Both the position numbers and the translations under genes were made by a program. The notes under the pieces were generated by a model, which saw nothing but the letters and a program-made list of their open reading frames with translations, was not told where the DNA came from and searched no databases. Shown here piece by piece: positions 52,069 through 61,798 of a stretch of DNA of 64,000 bases. The DNA is from Leishmania panamensis (Eukaryota; Euglenozoa; Kinetoplastea; Trypanosomatida; Trypanosomatidae): NCBI RefSeq assembly GCF_000755165.1, contig NC_025879.1, positions 705,732 through 769,731 on the forward strand, written 5' to 3'. Within the stretch, counting starts at the first letter, position 1. Each line of letters begins with the position of its first letter.

Positions 52069-54306
52069 CTACATGAAGAATTCGGCGCCATCCTCGTCTG
52101 AGTCTATGCTTGCGTGGGAGCCATTCAGCACAGCAGCAGCCCGCTCCGCCTTGCGCAGCGACTTCTTGTCCATCGGCTTCGAAACAAAGGAGCGCGGACG
52201 AACCTGCTTGCCAGTTTTGTGGATTAGTGGTGCCTGCGACCGCTCCAGAGCGCGTCGGATGCGCTCCTCCTGCTCCTGCTCCTGACACGCTAGGTGAACA
52301 ATTCGCGCCTGGTGACGACGCTGCTTGTCGCTCTGCTTCATCACGGCTTTCATGAGGGCCAGATCGACGTGGTTTGCCGGGTCGTTCAGGTATCGGTGAT
52401 ACTCCTCCAATTTATTCTCGATAATTGTCAGCAGCTCTACCGGGCCCATAGAAGCGTCTTGGTGCTGCTGAGACGCTGCGTTTGTCGCGGCAGCCGCAGT
52501 CAGCGCGACAGTGGATTTCTTCACCGACTGACCCACCGCACTTGGAGCACGCTGCGAATCAGAAGATGGGCCGCCGGTGGCTGTTTTCTTTCGCACCACC
52601 AGCGTCGTTGACGGCCGAGAAGCCTGGGGACCCCGCTGCGACACAGAGGCGGCACGCGATTGGTCACGAATCGTGCTGCCAGCGATTTTGGAGCCCTCAG
52701 TAGTCTTGCGGGAGTTAGAGCTCTGTGCTGTGATCTTGAGCTGCTGATCACCAGTGCGAAGCAGGTGGAAAATGTGCCCAATGGACTCCTCCACTTTCTT
52801 CCTCAGCTCCTCCGGGGTCATGTTGGCGACTAGGGCGCCACCGGCAGTATTTCGTGCGCCGCCAGTAGATGACGCACCTGCTGTGGCCCGTTTGAATGCC
52901 GTCGCGGTCGACCCTGCTGTCGTGTTTGCCTGATGTTTTCCACGGGGCTCGAGCACCTCCATCCGCTCGTCCAGCTCCTGTAACTTCGTCTGGGCCTCCG
53001 CTACGCTTCTTGTCAGCGCCTCCAGCTGCGCCGTTCGTTGAGTGAACATGGTGTTCATCTCCTCTTGCTCCTGCATGAACCCCATCGTGGCACCCTCTAG
53101 CTCCTCCTCCAGTTCGTGACAATTTTGAATCAAGAACAAGTTGCCCTCCTCTACGTTAATGAAAACCTCCAGCAGATCATCGACAGAGACAAAGCACATC
53201 GGCAGTCGCTCTTCGTTGTAGCTGTGGTGTAGCTCGTCCTTCACAGCTGCCAGTGCCATAGAACTGACCTCGGCCCGGATGCTCGCTGTCGAGGCAGCGA
53301 TGGCAGCACGGGCCTCTTCCTCCATGGAGCTGTACAGATGCTCGAGCTGCTCCTCGAGCGGCACCACCTCCGGTTCCTCCTCCTCATCGACGACCGGACG
53401 GTCCTTACCGTGCTGCACTCCCATCCGTTGTGTTGCTAGCGCCACAGATGTTGGGTTCCTTTTTCCATAGGATGCACCCTCTCGCTCCTTCGTCTGCTCT
53501 GCCTGCAGCACTGCCTCCAATCGTGCTGCCTCCTGCGCCCTCAGGGCAGCTGACCGCGCTTGATAAACTTCCTCGGCATCAAGCAGAATCTTCTCCGTTG
53601 CGTCCTCAATGCGCAGGCTGCTGAGCGTGTCGTAGAACCATTGGGGCCTTGCCAGACTCTCAAGAAAATTTTTGTATGCAATGCAGTTCTCAATCTCCAG
53701 CCGCATCTTGCGCATTTCTGCCTCGGCATTGCTGATGAGGGCTGAAAGCTTCTTGATCTCGACTGTCTTGGCGTGTTTGCTGCGCGTTTCGTCGTCTGCT
53801 CGCCGCACAGCCGCGTCTTGCTCGAGGTTGCTGAACTTCAAAAAATTGTTGAACTTATCACGTGTGTTCGACAGCTGTTCTTGTTGCTGGCGCAGTCGCT
53901 TCTCAGCGCGGTGAAGCTTCTCTTCCAGCCTGCGGATTTCAGCCTTCTTGGTGGTGAGGGACATACGCACGAGACCAACCTCACGCTTCTGCTGAACAAA
54001 ATCGCTCGTCGTGAGCGTGTCGTGCACATCGACAGAGTACCCAGAACTATCACCGCACGCCGCAGAAGATGCGGCCGCCCTCGACAGCGTGCCACTCACT
54101 GCCACACCGTCGACAGGGCTCGCAACTGATGTGCCTAAGCGAAACGCACGACCGCAACGTGGAGCAAGTGCAACAAGGTCGTCAGCCATGGCCGCATCAC
54201 CTCGGCGTACCTCCTGCAGTAGCTCCTTGGAGATGCATGCACTCTCCATTTGAATGCCGCCGCCGTGCGGCGCGAGGAAAGGGTTTGTCCGAGCAGATGA
54301 GTCCAT
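52069..54306 (-). CDS. DUF4200 coiled-coil axonemal protein, CFAP100 (CCDC37/MIA1)-like
   Basis: 745 residues from the ATG at 54306 (MDSSARTNPFLAPHGGG), supported by a strong splice acceptor 33 bases upstream. Residues about 100-225 carry the DUF4200 pattern: KREVGLVRMSLTTKKAEIRR, a heptad helix, FNNFLKFSNLEQDAAVRRAD, KTVEIKKLSALISNAEAEMR and CIAYKNFLESLARPQWF. More coiled coil follows around 340-470, then a Thr/Ser/Ala-rich linker and a charged C-terminal helix. DUF4200 members CFAP100 and CFAP73 form the MIA complex that regulates inner dynein arm I1 in cilia; CCDC38/42 share the domain. Which paralogue this represents is uncertain. Confidence 0.83.
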   Translation of the reverse strand: MDSSARTNPFLAPHGGGIQMESACISKELLQEVRRGDAAMADDLVALAPRCGRAFRLGTSVASPVDGVAVSGTLSRAAASSAACGDSSGYSVDVHDTLTTSDFVQQKREVGLVRMSLTTKKAEIRRLEEKLHRAEKRLRQQQEQLSNTRDKFNNFLKFSNLEQDAAVRRADDETRSKHAKTVEIKKLSALISNAEAEMRKMRLEIENCIAYKNFLESLARPQWFYDTLSSLRIEDATEKILLDAEEVYQARSAALRAQEAARLEAVLQAEQTKEREGASYGKRNPTSVALATQRMGVQHGKDRPVVDEEEEPEVVPLEEQLEHLYSSMEEEARAAIAASTASIRAEVSSMALAAVKDELHHSYNEERLPMCFVSVDDLLEVFINVEEGNLFLIQNCHELEEELEGATMGFMQEQEEMNTMFTQRTAQLEALTRSVAEAQTKLQELDERMEVLEPRGKHQANTTAGSTATAFKRATAGASSTGGARNTAGGALVANMTPEELRKKVEESIGHIFHLLRTGDQQLKITAQSSNSRKTTEGSKIAGSTIRDQSRAASVSQRGPQASRPSTTLVVRKKTATGGPSSDSQRAPSAVGQSVKKSTVALTAAAATNAASQQHQDASMGPVELLTIIENKLEEYHRYLNDPANHVDLALMKAVMKQSDKQRRHQARIVHLACQEQEQEERIRRALERSQAPLIHKTGKQVRPRSFVSKPMDKKSLRKAERAAAVLNGSHASIDSDEDGAEFFM

Positions 54307-54338
54307 CTTCGCCCGGCCCCGGCAGGCGCACAGCAAGA

Positions 54339-54361
54339 CTAGAGAAAAAGAGAGAGAGGGA
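54339..54361 (-). promoter_or_regulatory. Probable trans-splice acceptor for the DUF4200 gene
   Basis: Minus strand reads CCCTCTCTCTTTTTCTCTAG, AG at 54340-54339, a textbook pyrimidine tract giving a 32-base leader before the ATG at 54306. Confidence 0.65.
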
Positions 54362-54676
54362 TCCGCGCAGGATGAGAAGTAAGGAGTGAAAGAGAGCAAC
54401 GATATCGCAATGTGTGGGGAGAGGGGGGATCAAGGTGTTATTCCACTGTAGTTCTGCTGCGTACTCGAGCATGCAGCGTTGGTCTACACCGTTCTACTAG
54501 ATCCTCCTCTCACTCGAGTGACGTTGTTGCGCTGTGTCTGAGAGCGACCAGTTCGCTATGCAAGTGAGTGTGCGTGAGCTGTTAGGGACTGCAGCGCATG
54601 TTTCGAATGTGGCATGCCAGGGAGGGCGAGATGTGAGCAGGCAAAAGAAAAAGAGAGAGATGCGGTTACCGAATCA

Positions 54677-55006
54677 TCAGAGAGGAATATCATAGGCAGC
54701 CACAATGATCCCCTCGAAGGGGCGTGGGGGAGACAAGTGAAGCCGGTGTCGGTTTGCGTAGTGAGTCATGTGAGATGATACGTGCCCGAAACCGTCCCAG
54801 TGACGCCAAGGCTGAGTCAAAGGCGATCGCATGGCGTCTCCCTCTTTCAGGTCAGTATCGCTCTTTTGCCTCCATCCGCTGAGCAGCCAGCGTAGTGCGG
54901 CCAGTGACTCTGCCAGTGCCGCTGGAGAGTTCACGAGATGCAGCCAATACGCGAATGATCTCTTTTTCTCGGCATGGTGCGTTACGTCAGTGACTCGCCC
55001 GCGCAT
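54677..55006 (-). CDS. Short protein of unknown function, 109 residues
   Basis: ATG at 55006 (MRGRVTDVTHHAEKKRSF), TGA at 54677. Unlike the compositional frames in spacers, the product is balanced and Trp/His-rich: AYWLHLVNSPAALAESLAAL, RWLLSGWRQKSD, WRHWDGFGHVSSHMTHYANR and FEGIIVAAYDIPL. No signal peptide or clear membrane helix. It fits between the DUF4200 gene and the endosulfine-like gene on the same strand with room for flanks. It could be a small mitochondrial complex subunit, but this is a guess. Confidence 0.65.
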   Translation of the reverse strand: MRGRVTDVTHHAEKKRSFAYWLHLVNSPAALAESLAALRWLLSGWRQKSDTDLKEGDAMRSPLTQPWRHWDGFGHVSSHMTHYANRHRLHLSPPRPFEGIIVAAYDIPL

Positions 55007-55748
55007 GCCAGACAAGGGGGAGGAAGAGAGCCGCAAGAAAAATAGCACAACGCCCACCACACTAGTAATGCTTCCCTGCTGCTCATGCTCGCACTTCTCC
55101 CCTTTCCAACGGGCCTATCTACCTAACTCACCTCATCACTTTTTCGATCGGCACGATTACACCACATCTGCTGTTGTGGTGCTCACCCAGAGCTCGAGAG
55201 GAAGAAGAACGGGCGTGACAGGAGAGGAAGGGGGCAACAGAAGGGAAGAGAGAAGAAACCCACAACGTACCGCATTGGAGAGGAAGGTAGAATCAAAAAT
55301 GAAACAACGGCCAACTACCAAGAGGCAGGCATAAACACAACGAGAGTATCACAACATCTGAGCGCGCCAGAGGAGCGCAGTGGGTGAGTACGTACGCACG
55401 CGACTCTTTTCTGTGCATTTGTGTGTCGGTGTAGAGAAACGAGAGGTGCGCCTGTGAAAAATAGAGCCTCAGGTGCACGGTGAGCACAGAGGGAAAGAGA
55501 ATCAAGCACAAGCTCGCTCACCACCGTCGTAATCCGCATACACACAGAGAGAGAGAGACACACACACAGACACACACAGCAGAGCCTACCAATCAAGAGC
55601 GTGAGGAGAAGAGAGGAAGGATGAAAACAATTTTTTTTTTAGCGCAGACGAGGTAGAAAGTCACCCGTCGCCTTTTTTTCGTTTTTTTTTTGCAAGTGCG
55701 CTGAGGAAATCCGAGCGGTTTTCCTGGGATGGGGAATGGGGAGGGGTC
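55007..55748. other. Intergenic spacer
   Basis: No gene seen. Two T-runs at about 55630-55640 and 55673-55691. Confidence 0.6.
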
Positions 55749-56081
55749 TCACTGAAGCGCGCGTCGGGCTCTCTGAACTACGTAGCCTTCTGACAGCGGA
55801 GGAGGCGGGATCTTTTCACGAGGTGCGCCATCGTCTAGAGCGCCAGGGCGTGGCACGTCCGCCGGTTCACGATGCGGGATGCCGTTCGGGGCCATCTGAG
55901 AGTGCGTAGAGTGATGTGATTGCTGCTGACCGGCATGTTGGTGTTGATCCTGGTGCTGCTGCTTGCGCACTTCGTAGTCGGCAGAGTCAAAGAACTTCTG
56001 CTGCGGCGGCGCCTGCACCTGCCGTAGACGCGGGTCCCGCTTCTTGGGCATGTTTACCCCCGGAGGCGCCTGATCAGCCAT
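55749..56081 (-). CDS. Endosulfine (ENSA/ARPP19/Igo)-like small protein
   Basis: 110 residues from the ATG at 56081 (MADQAPPGVNMPKKRDPR), supported by a splice acceptor 20 bases upstream. A basic stretch precedes QQKFFDSADYEVRKQ (about residues 27-41), matching the endosulfine core KYFDSGDYxxxK except Gly to Ala. A Gln/His-rich linker follows, then NGIPHREPADVPRP, comparable in place to the HIPTPQDLP segment of ENSA. In yeast and animals the Ser of FDSGDY is phosphorylated by Greatwall/Rim15, turning the protein into a PP2A-B55 inhibitor. The rest of the protein is disordered, as in the family. The match rests on a short motif, so confidence is moderate. Confidence 0.65.
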   Translation of the reverse strand: MADQAPPGVNMPKKRDPRLRQVQAPPQQKFFDSADYEVRKQQHQDQHQHAGQQQSHHSTHSQMAPNGIPHREPADVPRPGALDDGAPREKIPPPPLSEGYVVQRARRALQ

Positions 56082-56101
56082 TCTCTTTTTGTTGTTGATC
56101 G

Positions 56102-56150
56102 CTGATGGAAACAGGGAAAGGGAGAAAGTGAGAGAAGGCGGGGGTACGGT
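56102..56150 (-). promoter_or_regulatory. Probable trans-splice acceptor for the endosulfine-like gene
   Basis: Minus strand pyrimidine tract ends CTTTCCCTGTTTCCATCAG, AG at 56103-56102, leaving a 20-base leader before the ATG at 56081. Confidence 0.6.
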
Positions 56151-56715
56151 AATGGTGATTAGTGGGAGACCGGTGTGAAACTGGCAAGACCTGGGTGTGG
56201 TGGGAAAAACTCGAAACACGTGCACTCGCGTGCAGCGAAAGGCACACGAACGTCGCTGAATAGCGGGCACCAACGCAGATCCACAGAGAAGCGAAGAGGC
56301 AAACAAAGAAAACAAACAAAAAAAAGAAGATGGCGACGGTATCGTCGGCAGTCGCGAGCTACTTCTGTACGATGCGTACCTCCGAATGTGTGTTGCGTCT
56401 GTGTGCGTGAACTTGACACCTCACTGTCAAGGCGTACGCTGTGCACCTGCAGAGGTAACAAAAGGGACGAGGAGGAAGGAGAGGGCACACAAGAGGAGGA
56501 GTACCTGTGAGACGAAGAAGAGACGAGGAGAGAGCATGGAGCGGCAAGAGAGAGTGAGACGACTGTGAAACCCCCGATCCGACCTGTCCTTCCGGCAAGG
56601 CGCCAAAGCAAAAGTCCAAACAGATTGCAAAGCCATAGACAGAGACAGAGAGAGAGAAGCAGAGGCACATCCGCGCATATGCAGACGCAGACGTGACGCT
56701 TCGTTTGTTTGGCAG

Positions 56716-56746
<31 letters not shown>
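56716..56746. repeat. C17 homopolymer followed by AC repeat
   Basis: Seventeen consecutive C (56716-56732) running into AC units; G-tract on the transcribed-sense strand. Confidence 0.9.
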
Positions 56747-57410
56747 CTGCCTTAGATTGCACGGCATCCTCGGGGGTGAAACACAAGGAAAGAAAGGTAT
56801 TCTGCAGCAAACGTAGCAGCACATGGCCTGCACTTCGCTCCTCTTGCCATCTGCCTCTGCCGCTTTCGCGCTGTTCAGCTGCTTTGTTTTTTCTCTCCCG
56901 CTTTGCTGTGGCTCCTCTTGCCAGCGTCGCTTGTCGTGTCGACCGTTCTGATACCCGCGGCGCTATGAAGCTCAGCGCAACAACAACAAAAAAAAAAAGG
57001 AATATCGGGCAGACGCCCTGCTCTTGCGAGGAGAACGTGCGAAAGACAGGGAGACACATCAATCGCAATCACACCAGCCATCAATGCGTTGGTGCCAAGG
57101 CGAAAGGAAGGGAAAAGAAGGCCAGCATGAGAGGCATGTTATCCACGATATCCACATCGAAGGGGAGCGTAATGGCGCCCTCACCTGCATGAGCAGCGCA
57201 CGACGCGAGAGAGAGAACCGTCACTACGTATCGCAGACTCTACAAAGAAGGTGGTGAGTAACATGTGCACAGCACTGCAACATCGTCAGCGACGTGGAGA
57301 GAGGCAGCGCTGACAACTTGATACCCCTCGCCTCATGTCTGTCGCGGCACAAGCAAAGAGGTGCGTACTGACAAATATGCAAAAACAACAAGAGGACCCT
57401 GCAAACTCAG

Positions 57411-58523
57411 TCAAAGCTCGCCATCAGTGTAATTATCGGAGACTTCCTTATCACCTCCACCGACAGGGTTGTTAGTCGCCTCTTCTGTAGACGAGTCCAC
57501 TGACTTGCCTGCAGCAGCGGGAGTCGAGCGATCCAAAGCCGCTGCCACCTCAGTGTTTGTTGATGCCTCCGACGCAAGCTCACTCGTCGCAGCACCAGCG
57601 ACATCTGCTGCAGTCTCCATCCTCTGGGCAATCTCTACCTTCCTTTTTGCTTCGCGGCGTTGATACTGCTCCCACCTCTCCTGGTCCCGTCGAGCAGCAG
57701 CTCGCAGCACCTCCACATCGGCGCACACGTTGGTGATGGGAGGAGCTAAACTCACCTCGTTCTCCTTGGTCTCCACGTCTAACGTTGAAAAGGACTTGTT
57801 CAGTGGAAATGCCATACCGCACAGCCGGTACTCCACCTCTGCTTGAGTGCGCGCAGTCTTGACAAGCTCCTCTATTTCCTCCTCGGCCTCTTCCACCAGC
57901 AGCGCGCACATAGTAGGCGTCGCAGACAGGCTCTGCATTCCGTGTAACGCATCAGCATCCCTCACGCTGTACAGCCGCGCAACGGGGTATAGGTGCCCAT
58001 CCAGCTTGTTGTCCCATGCTGCCGGATCAGCGTCGGCCGGGTACACCTCATCCTCACGCAGCGCGTGCCGCACCCCGAGACGGGCATCGCCGAAGATCTG
58101 CTGGTGATACAGGCGTACCTTCGACTTTGGGTGCAACCGCAACAAGCGATCGTCGTTCTTATAGGTGGCGCACACATTCTCCATCACCTCGCTCACAAGT
58201 AGCTCGCTGCTGCGGTATTGACGCCGACGCAGCTGATTTTGTTTGCTGAGCCGGTGCGAGACGAGATAAGTGGAGGGGTTCTCCGCCAGCGTCTTGTTAA
58301 GGCGGTTAAACAACGTGCGTGCAACGGTGATACAGGCGGAGCAGTCCAGGTGCTCATAGCCGGCCCCGTGCAACGGACGAATTGACTTGCCTTGCGCCGG
58401 TGTCGCTGCGAGTGTCAGTGAGGAAGCAAGAAACAAGTTCACGAGAAGTGCGATGACAGCAAGAAGGAAGTGCCGCTGGTTCCGCTGCAGCGGGGCCAGC
58501 AGTGGAGTCGATGGTGCTCGCAT
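57411..58523 (-). CDS. Secretory-pathway canopy/saposin-like (DUF3456-type) protein
   Basis: 370 residues, ATG at 58523. Signal peptide: hydrophobic segment LLAVIALLVNLFLASSLTLA ends near residue 40. The mature part begins HLDCSACITVARTLFNRLNK, then YRSSELLVSEVMENVCATYK and later TMCALLVEEAEEEIEELV and YRLCGMAF. The CxxC pair, the helix with VxExVC and the later single Cys resemble canopy (MIR-interacting saposin-like) proteins, which act as ER chaperone partners in animals. The C-terminal ~110 residues are charged coiled coil then disordered, with no KDEL-type end (ends DNYTDGEL). The family call is tentative; secretion or ER location is well supported. Confidence 0.72.
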   Translation of the reverse strand: MRAPSTPLLAPLQRNQRHFLLAVIALLVNLFLASSLTLAATPAQGKSIRPLHGAGYEHLDCSACITVARTLFNRLNKTLAENPSTYLVSHRLSKQNQLRRRQYRSSELLVSEVMENVCATYKNDDRLLRLHPKSKVRLYHQQIFGDARLGVRHALREDEVYPADADPAAWDNKLDGHLYPVARLYSVRDADALHGMQSLSATPTMCALLVEEAEEEIEELVKTARTQAEVEYRLCGMAFPLNKSFSTLDVETKENEVSLAPPITNVCADVEVLRAAARRDQERWEQYQRREAKRKVEIAQRMETAADVAGAATSELASEASTNTEVAAALDRSTPAAAGKSVDSSTEEATNNPVGGGDKEVSDNYTDGEL

Positions 58524-59653
58524 GGAAGCTGCTCAGCGGCCTCCGACCTTCGCTTTCTCGTTGTGAGCACGCGTGTGTACGTGAATGCGTGCCAGCGCGT
58601 TTGTGTATGAGAGGGCTTCAGGAGAGGCGAGAAGAGAGAAAGATGAAGCGGTGCTGCGCGATATTGTGTGTTGTAGTGGCTTCCACACCTCTGCTCCACT
58701 TGAGTGCGCAGGCAAAGAGTGAAGGAAGGAAAGAGAGGGAGAGGGAGAGGGGGAGGGCTGAGCACCTATACGTGTGCATCTCAGTTTTGTGAATTTGTGT
58801 TAGTGTGTGTGTGTGTGTGTAGAGGGGAGGGCGTTTGTTTGTTATTGGAGAGCGGCAGCATGATAGATGTGGATGAGGTGGTGAAGAGAGTGGATAAGTC
58901 AAGGAAGTTTGCGGTCATTAAGGAATGCGACGATGGTAACGAATTAGGTAGGCTGAGGATTAACCAAGGATAACAGGCCTTGAAGGAAGGAGGTGTGAGC
59001 CAAAGGTGCAGAGCCCACACCTTTGACGGAAGTTTCCCCACGGCGCGAGACGGATGCACCCCGAGCAAATGAGGGTGTTACCTGAGCTGAAGGATCGCCC
59101 TGCGTAGGAGAGAGCAGTTGGCACTTGACAGGCATTTCATCAGCCGATCGTAAGCGATCGGCAAGTTTGAGCAAGTGCCGTGGCTCCATTGCCGAAGCGA
59201 CATGCTTGCGGCCTCTCCATACAGAAGGCTGATAACATGTACGTACCCCTGTTGCTGTTGTTATTCTAAGATCACATGGGGGGTGTAGGTAGAGTGGGCA
59301 TAGCGACTGCCCATCGCGAATAGCTGCGTGCGCTGGAGAAAAAAACACTTGCACGCAACGATGCAAGTGAATACAGCCCACTTCACCCTCACCCACAAAT
59401 AAAGCGCGTAGGTGCTCAGAGAGAGAGAGAGACAGACAGAGGGAGGGAGTCCAGGAAGAAGAACACCCGGTTTACATCGTAGAGAAAACGACAGAGAGGA
59501 CACCCTCCGTTTCAAGAGTCGGTAAAGGAGAGGGCTTGGTGAGCAGAGAGTAGGAGAGCATATATGGAGAGCACCACATGCGCAGAGAGAGAGAGAGACA
59601 GCCACATAAGCAAAGCTGCAGTTCCCCCACATGCCGCTCTTCTGTTGGCTCCT
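58524..59653. other. Intergenic spacer with doubtful small frame
   Basis: An ATG frame at 59189-58944 (81 codons, MEPRHLLKLADRLRSADEMP) has moderately protein-like composition and a coherent upstream reading, but no further support. A GT tract lies at 58800-58820. Confidence 0.4.
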
Positions 59654-60541
59654 TCATGGTGCTGCAGAGGACTTGGGCATATATGCTGCACCGCGCAACG
59701 TATCCTCACCAGACTCTTTCGGATGCCCTTGACCATCGTGAATGAACATCCACAGGTTTTCGGCTGCTGGTGGACCGCCTCGCCTCTTGGTCGCGAGTAC
59801 CGTGAGACGTCCACAACCCACCTCGTACTGAGCGCCAAAATCGTTGTAGAAGACCTCCTTCAGACTCGCCAGTGGAGCGGCCGTCATGTTGTGGCGAATG
59901 CGTATGACATCATTCGCCTTGACAGGGCGGTCACGCATGTCCTCCTGGTAGGCAGGGTTCGCGTCCTCAACGCACCACATGGCCGCCGCGCTGCCTCCAT
60001 CGGGAGAAAAGTACGTGTGCTGCAGCCTCTGGGTCACCCTCGATGCGCACCCCGGCGTGATGAACTCCGACATCAGGAACAGCGGGTCCTCGCAGAGCTC
60101 GCGCACGGTCATTAGATAGAACGGCTGGCCATAATGCACTATCTCTGCCTCGTCTTCCGGAATAGGGAAGCTATCCGTCTGTGGCATCGCAGCGGGCACG
60201 AGCACTACGGTGCACCGCGATGTCGCCTCCTCCGCCAGGGCGGTCGAGCATTCTACCTGCCACCCCGTTGTCGTAGCCTTGCGATCATCGAGGTCCACGC
60301 TAAGAAAGCCGCACGTGTGCGCGTTTTGGAGCATCAAAGGGGCATAGAAGCGCAAGTACCCGTCAGGCGCAATGGGCGCAATAACGTGCGGGGTGTTGTG
60401 ATGCCGAATTTTGGCCATCGTGTGTGCCACCTCGGCTGATGCCTCGACCATCCCACCACAGCGACCCTGCATGAGTCGCCGGCGGTCTCGCTCATATGCC
60501 TCCTCCTCAAACCAGTTTCCGAGTAGAGCTCTGTGAGGCAT
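59654..60541 (-). CDS. CFAP161: CFAP161, cilia and flagella associated protein
   Basis: 295 residues, ATG at 60541. The N-terminus LLGNWFEEEAYERDRRRL matches the RVGNWNEDVYLEE opening of CFAP161. Further matches in order: GYLRFYAPLMLQNAHT, GFLSVDLDD, IVHYGQPFYLMT, AMWCVEDANPAYQEDM, VKANDVIRIRHNMTAAPLAS and NLWMFIHDGQ. Length is near the human protein (~300). CFAP161 is a conserved protein of motile axonemes, reported as a microtubule inner protein of doublet tubules. Presence in a flagellate fits. A short acceptor-like tract lies directly upstream. Confidence 0.9.
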   Translation of the reverse strand: MPHRALLGNWFEEEAYERDRRRLMQGRCGGMVEASAEVAHTMAKIRHHNTPHVIAPIAPDGYLRFYAPLMLQNAHTCGFLSVDLDDRKATTTGWQVECSTALAEEATSRCTVVLVPAAMPQTDSFPIPEDEAEIVHYGQPFYLMTVRELCEDPLFLMSEFITPGCASRVTQRLQHTYFSPDGGSAAAMWCVEDANPAYQEDMRDRPVKANDVIRIRHNMTAAPLASLKEVFYNDFGAQYEVGCGRLTVLATKRRGGPPAAENLWMFIHDGQGHPKESGEDTLRGAAYMPKSSAAP

Positions 60542-61798
60542 GGCTCGTGGGCGTCTGTGTGGGTGGAGGGGGAGGGAGGGGGGGTATGTCTGTGCTTATT
60601 CTTCAGTCTTTGTGCGACACTTCGCTGCTTGGCTTTGTGCTGTGCGTGTTCTCGCTCGCTTTGCTCCACCACGTTGAAAGCGACTGCAGCGTGCAGAGGT
60701 GACAAAGTTTGGCGGAGTAAAGAGGACAACAGGGAAAAGGGCCAGGGGGGCGGAGAGAGAGAGAGAGATGGAATGGCCTTGGAGGAGGGTTTGCAATTAT
60801 TTGTTTTTCTTCGGAGTAAAGGTACATCATGAATAATCGGGCAGGCCTGCCTGGGTATTAAGAGAGGGAGAAAGCAAGAGCCTCACCGTCACCGCGCCCC
60901 CCCCATGTCTGTCATGACCAACCGCTGGCACGGCACGGCAACAGCGAGACGCCTTTTTCTTTGTCAAGGCAAGCAGAGCCAGCACGAAGCGCTAGGCAAA
61001 CCCTGGCTTCTCCAGTGGAGCGCAGGCCACGCAGTGTGCCTACACCGCAAGACCACGCAGATACATCGATGAACTGTGTGCTTTCTCTGTCTCTTTTTTC
61101 GCGTGTTAGGAGACGGCATACAATATTGGCAGAGCGACATGTACACACACACACACACAAGGCATGTAAGCGCGGAAGCGCAAGACACAAACGCACAGAG
61201 AAAGAGAGAAAGAGAAGCTCTCACCCTGAGCAACGTCTGGGGCACCGTCTCGCGGGAACACATCCCAACACCAACAATGCTACCGATGAAGAAAAAAAAA
61301 CACGACAAGCACATTGGGAGAACGAGAGTGCGCGTGACGCGTAAAGGGTGCGGTGATGAGCCCTCTTACTCTTGCACGCTTCACTTCCTCGTAGGGTTTT
61401 TTCCTTTTCATCGCCCCATAAGTTGGAGGATGAGAAGAAGAACGCCGTGCTGCAGAGCGCTCCTGCATTGGTCACAAGGAACACGTAAAAGAAAAACACG
61501 CGTCCTCTACCTTCCGCACTTGACGACTTCACCTGTCTCTCCCTCCCTCCCACTCACTTTCTGCCTCTTGTTCTTTTTCCTTCGTTTGGCGTTCTTTGCT
61601 GTCACCTCTTCGCTTGCCTAAACCTGCTTGCCTTTGCTTAGCCTCCTCCTCCCCTCCCTCTCTCACCTCCGCTGCAGCCCATTGGAGAGGAATGAGAGGG
61701 CCCATCCTGAAAGAAAAAAAAAGAAGAAAATAAGTAACGTACCCATGCTCAGCTCTAGCGCGCACCGCGGCTGTTTGGCATTGCGCACATGGCCACAT
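60542..61798. other. Intergenic spacer
   Basis: No gene seen. A short CA tract at 61142-61159; purine-rich plus-strand block at 60556-60790. Confidence 0.6.
60555..60586 (-). promoter_or_regulatory. Possible trans-splice acceptor for CFAP161
   Basis: Minus strand CCCTCCCCCTCCACCCACACAG, quoted in part: CTCCACCCACACAG, AG at 60556-60555. It would leave only 13 bases before the ATG, so an acceptor further upstream is also possible. Confidence 0.4.

Larger units (their letters stand above)
56082..57410. other. Intergenic spacer with C17 and AC tract
   Basis: No gene seen. Minus-strand frames are pyrimidine-driven near 56100-56830. Confidence 0.6.

Noticed and set aside
58944..59189. 81-codon ATG frame between the canopy-like gene and CFAP161
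   Set aside because: Some protein-like composition, but no motif, no clear splice acceptor and it lies where the CFAP161 3' UTR is expected. Left as a note in the spacer entry.
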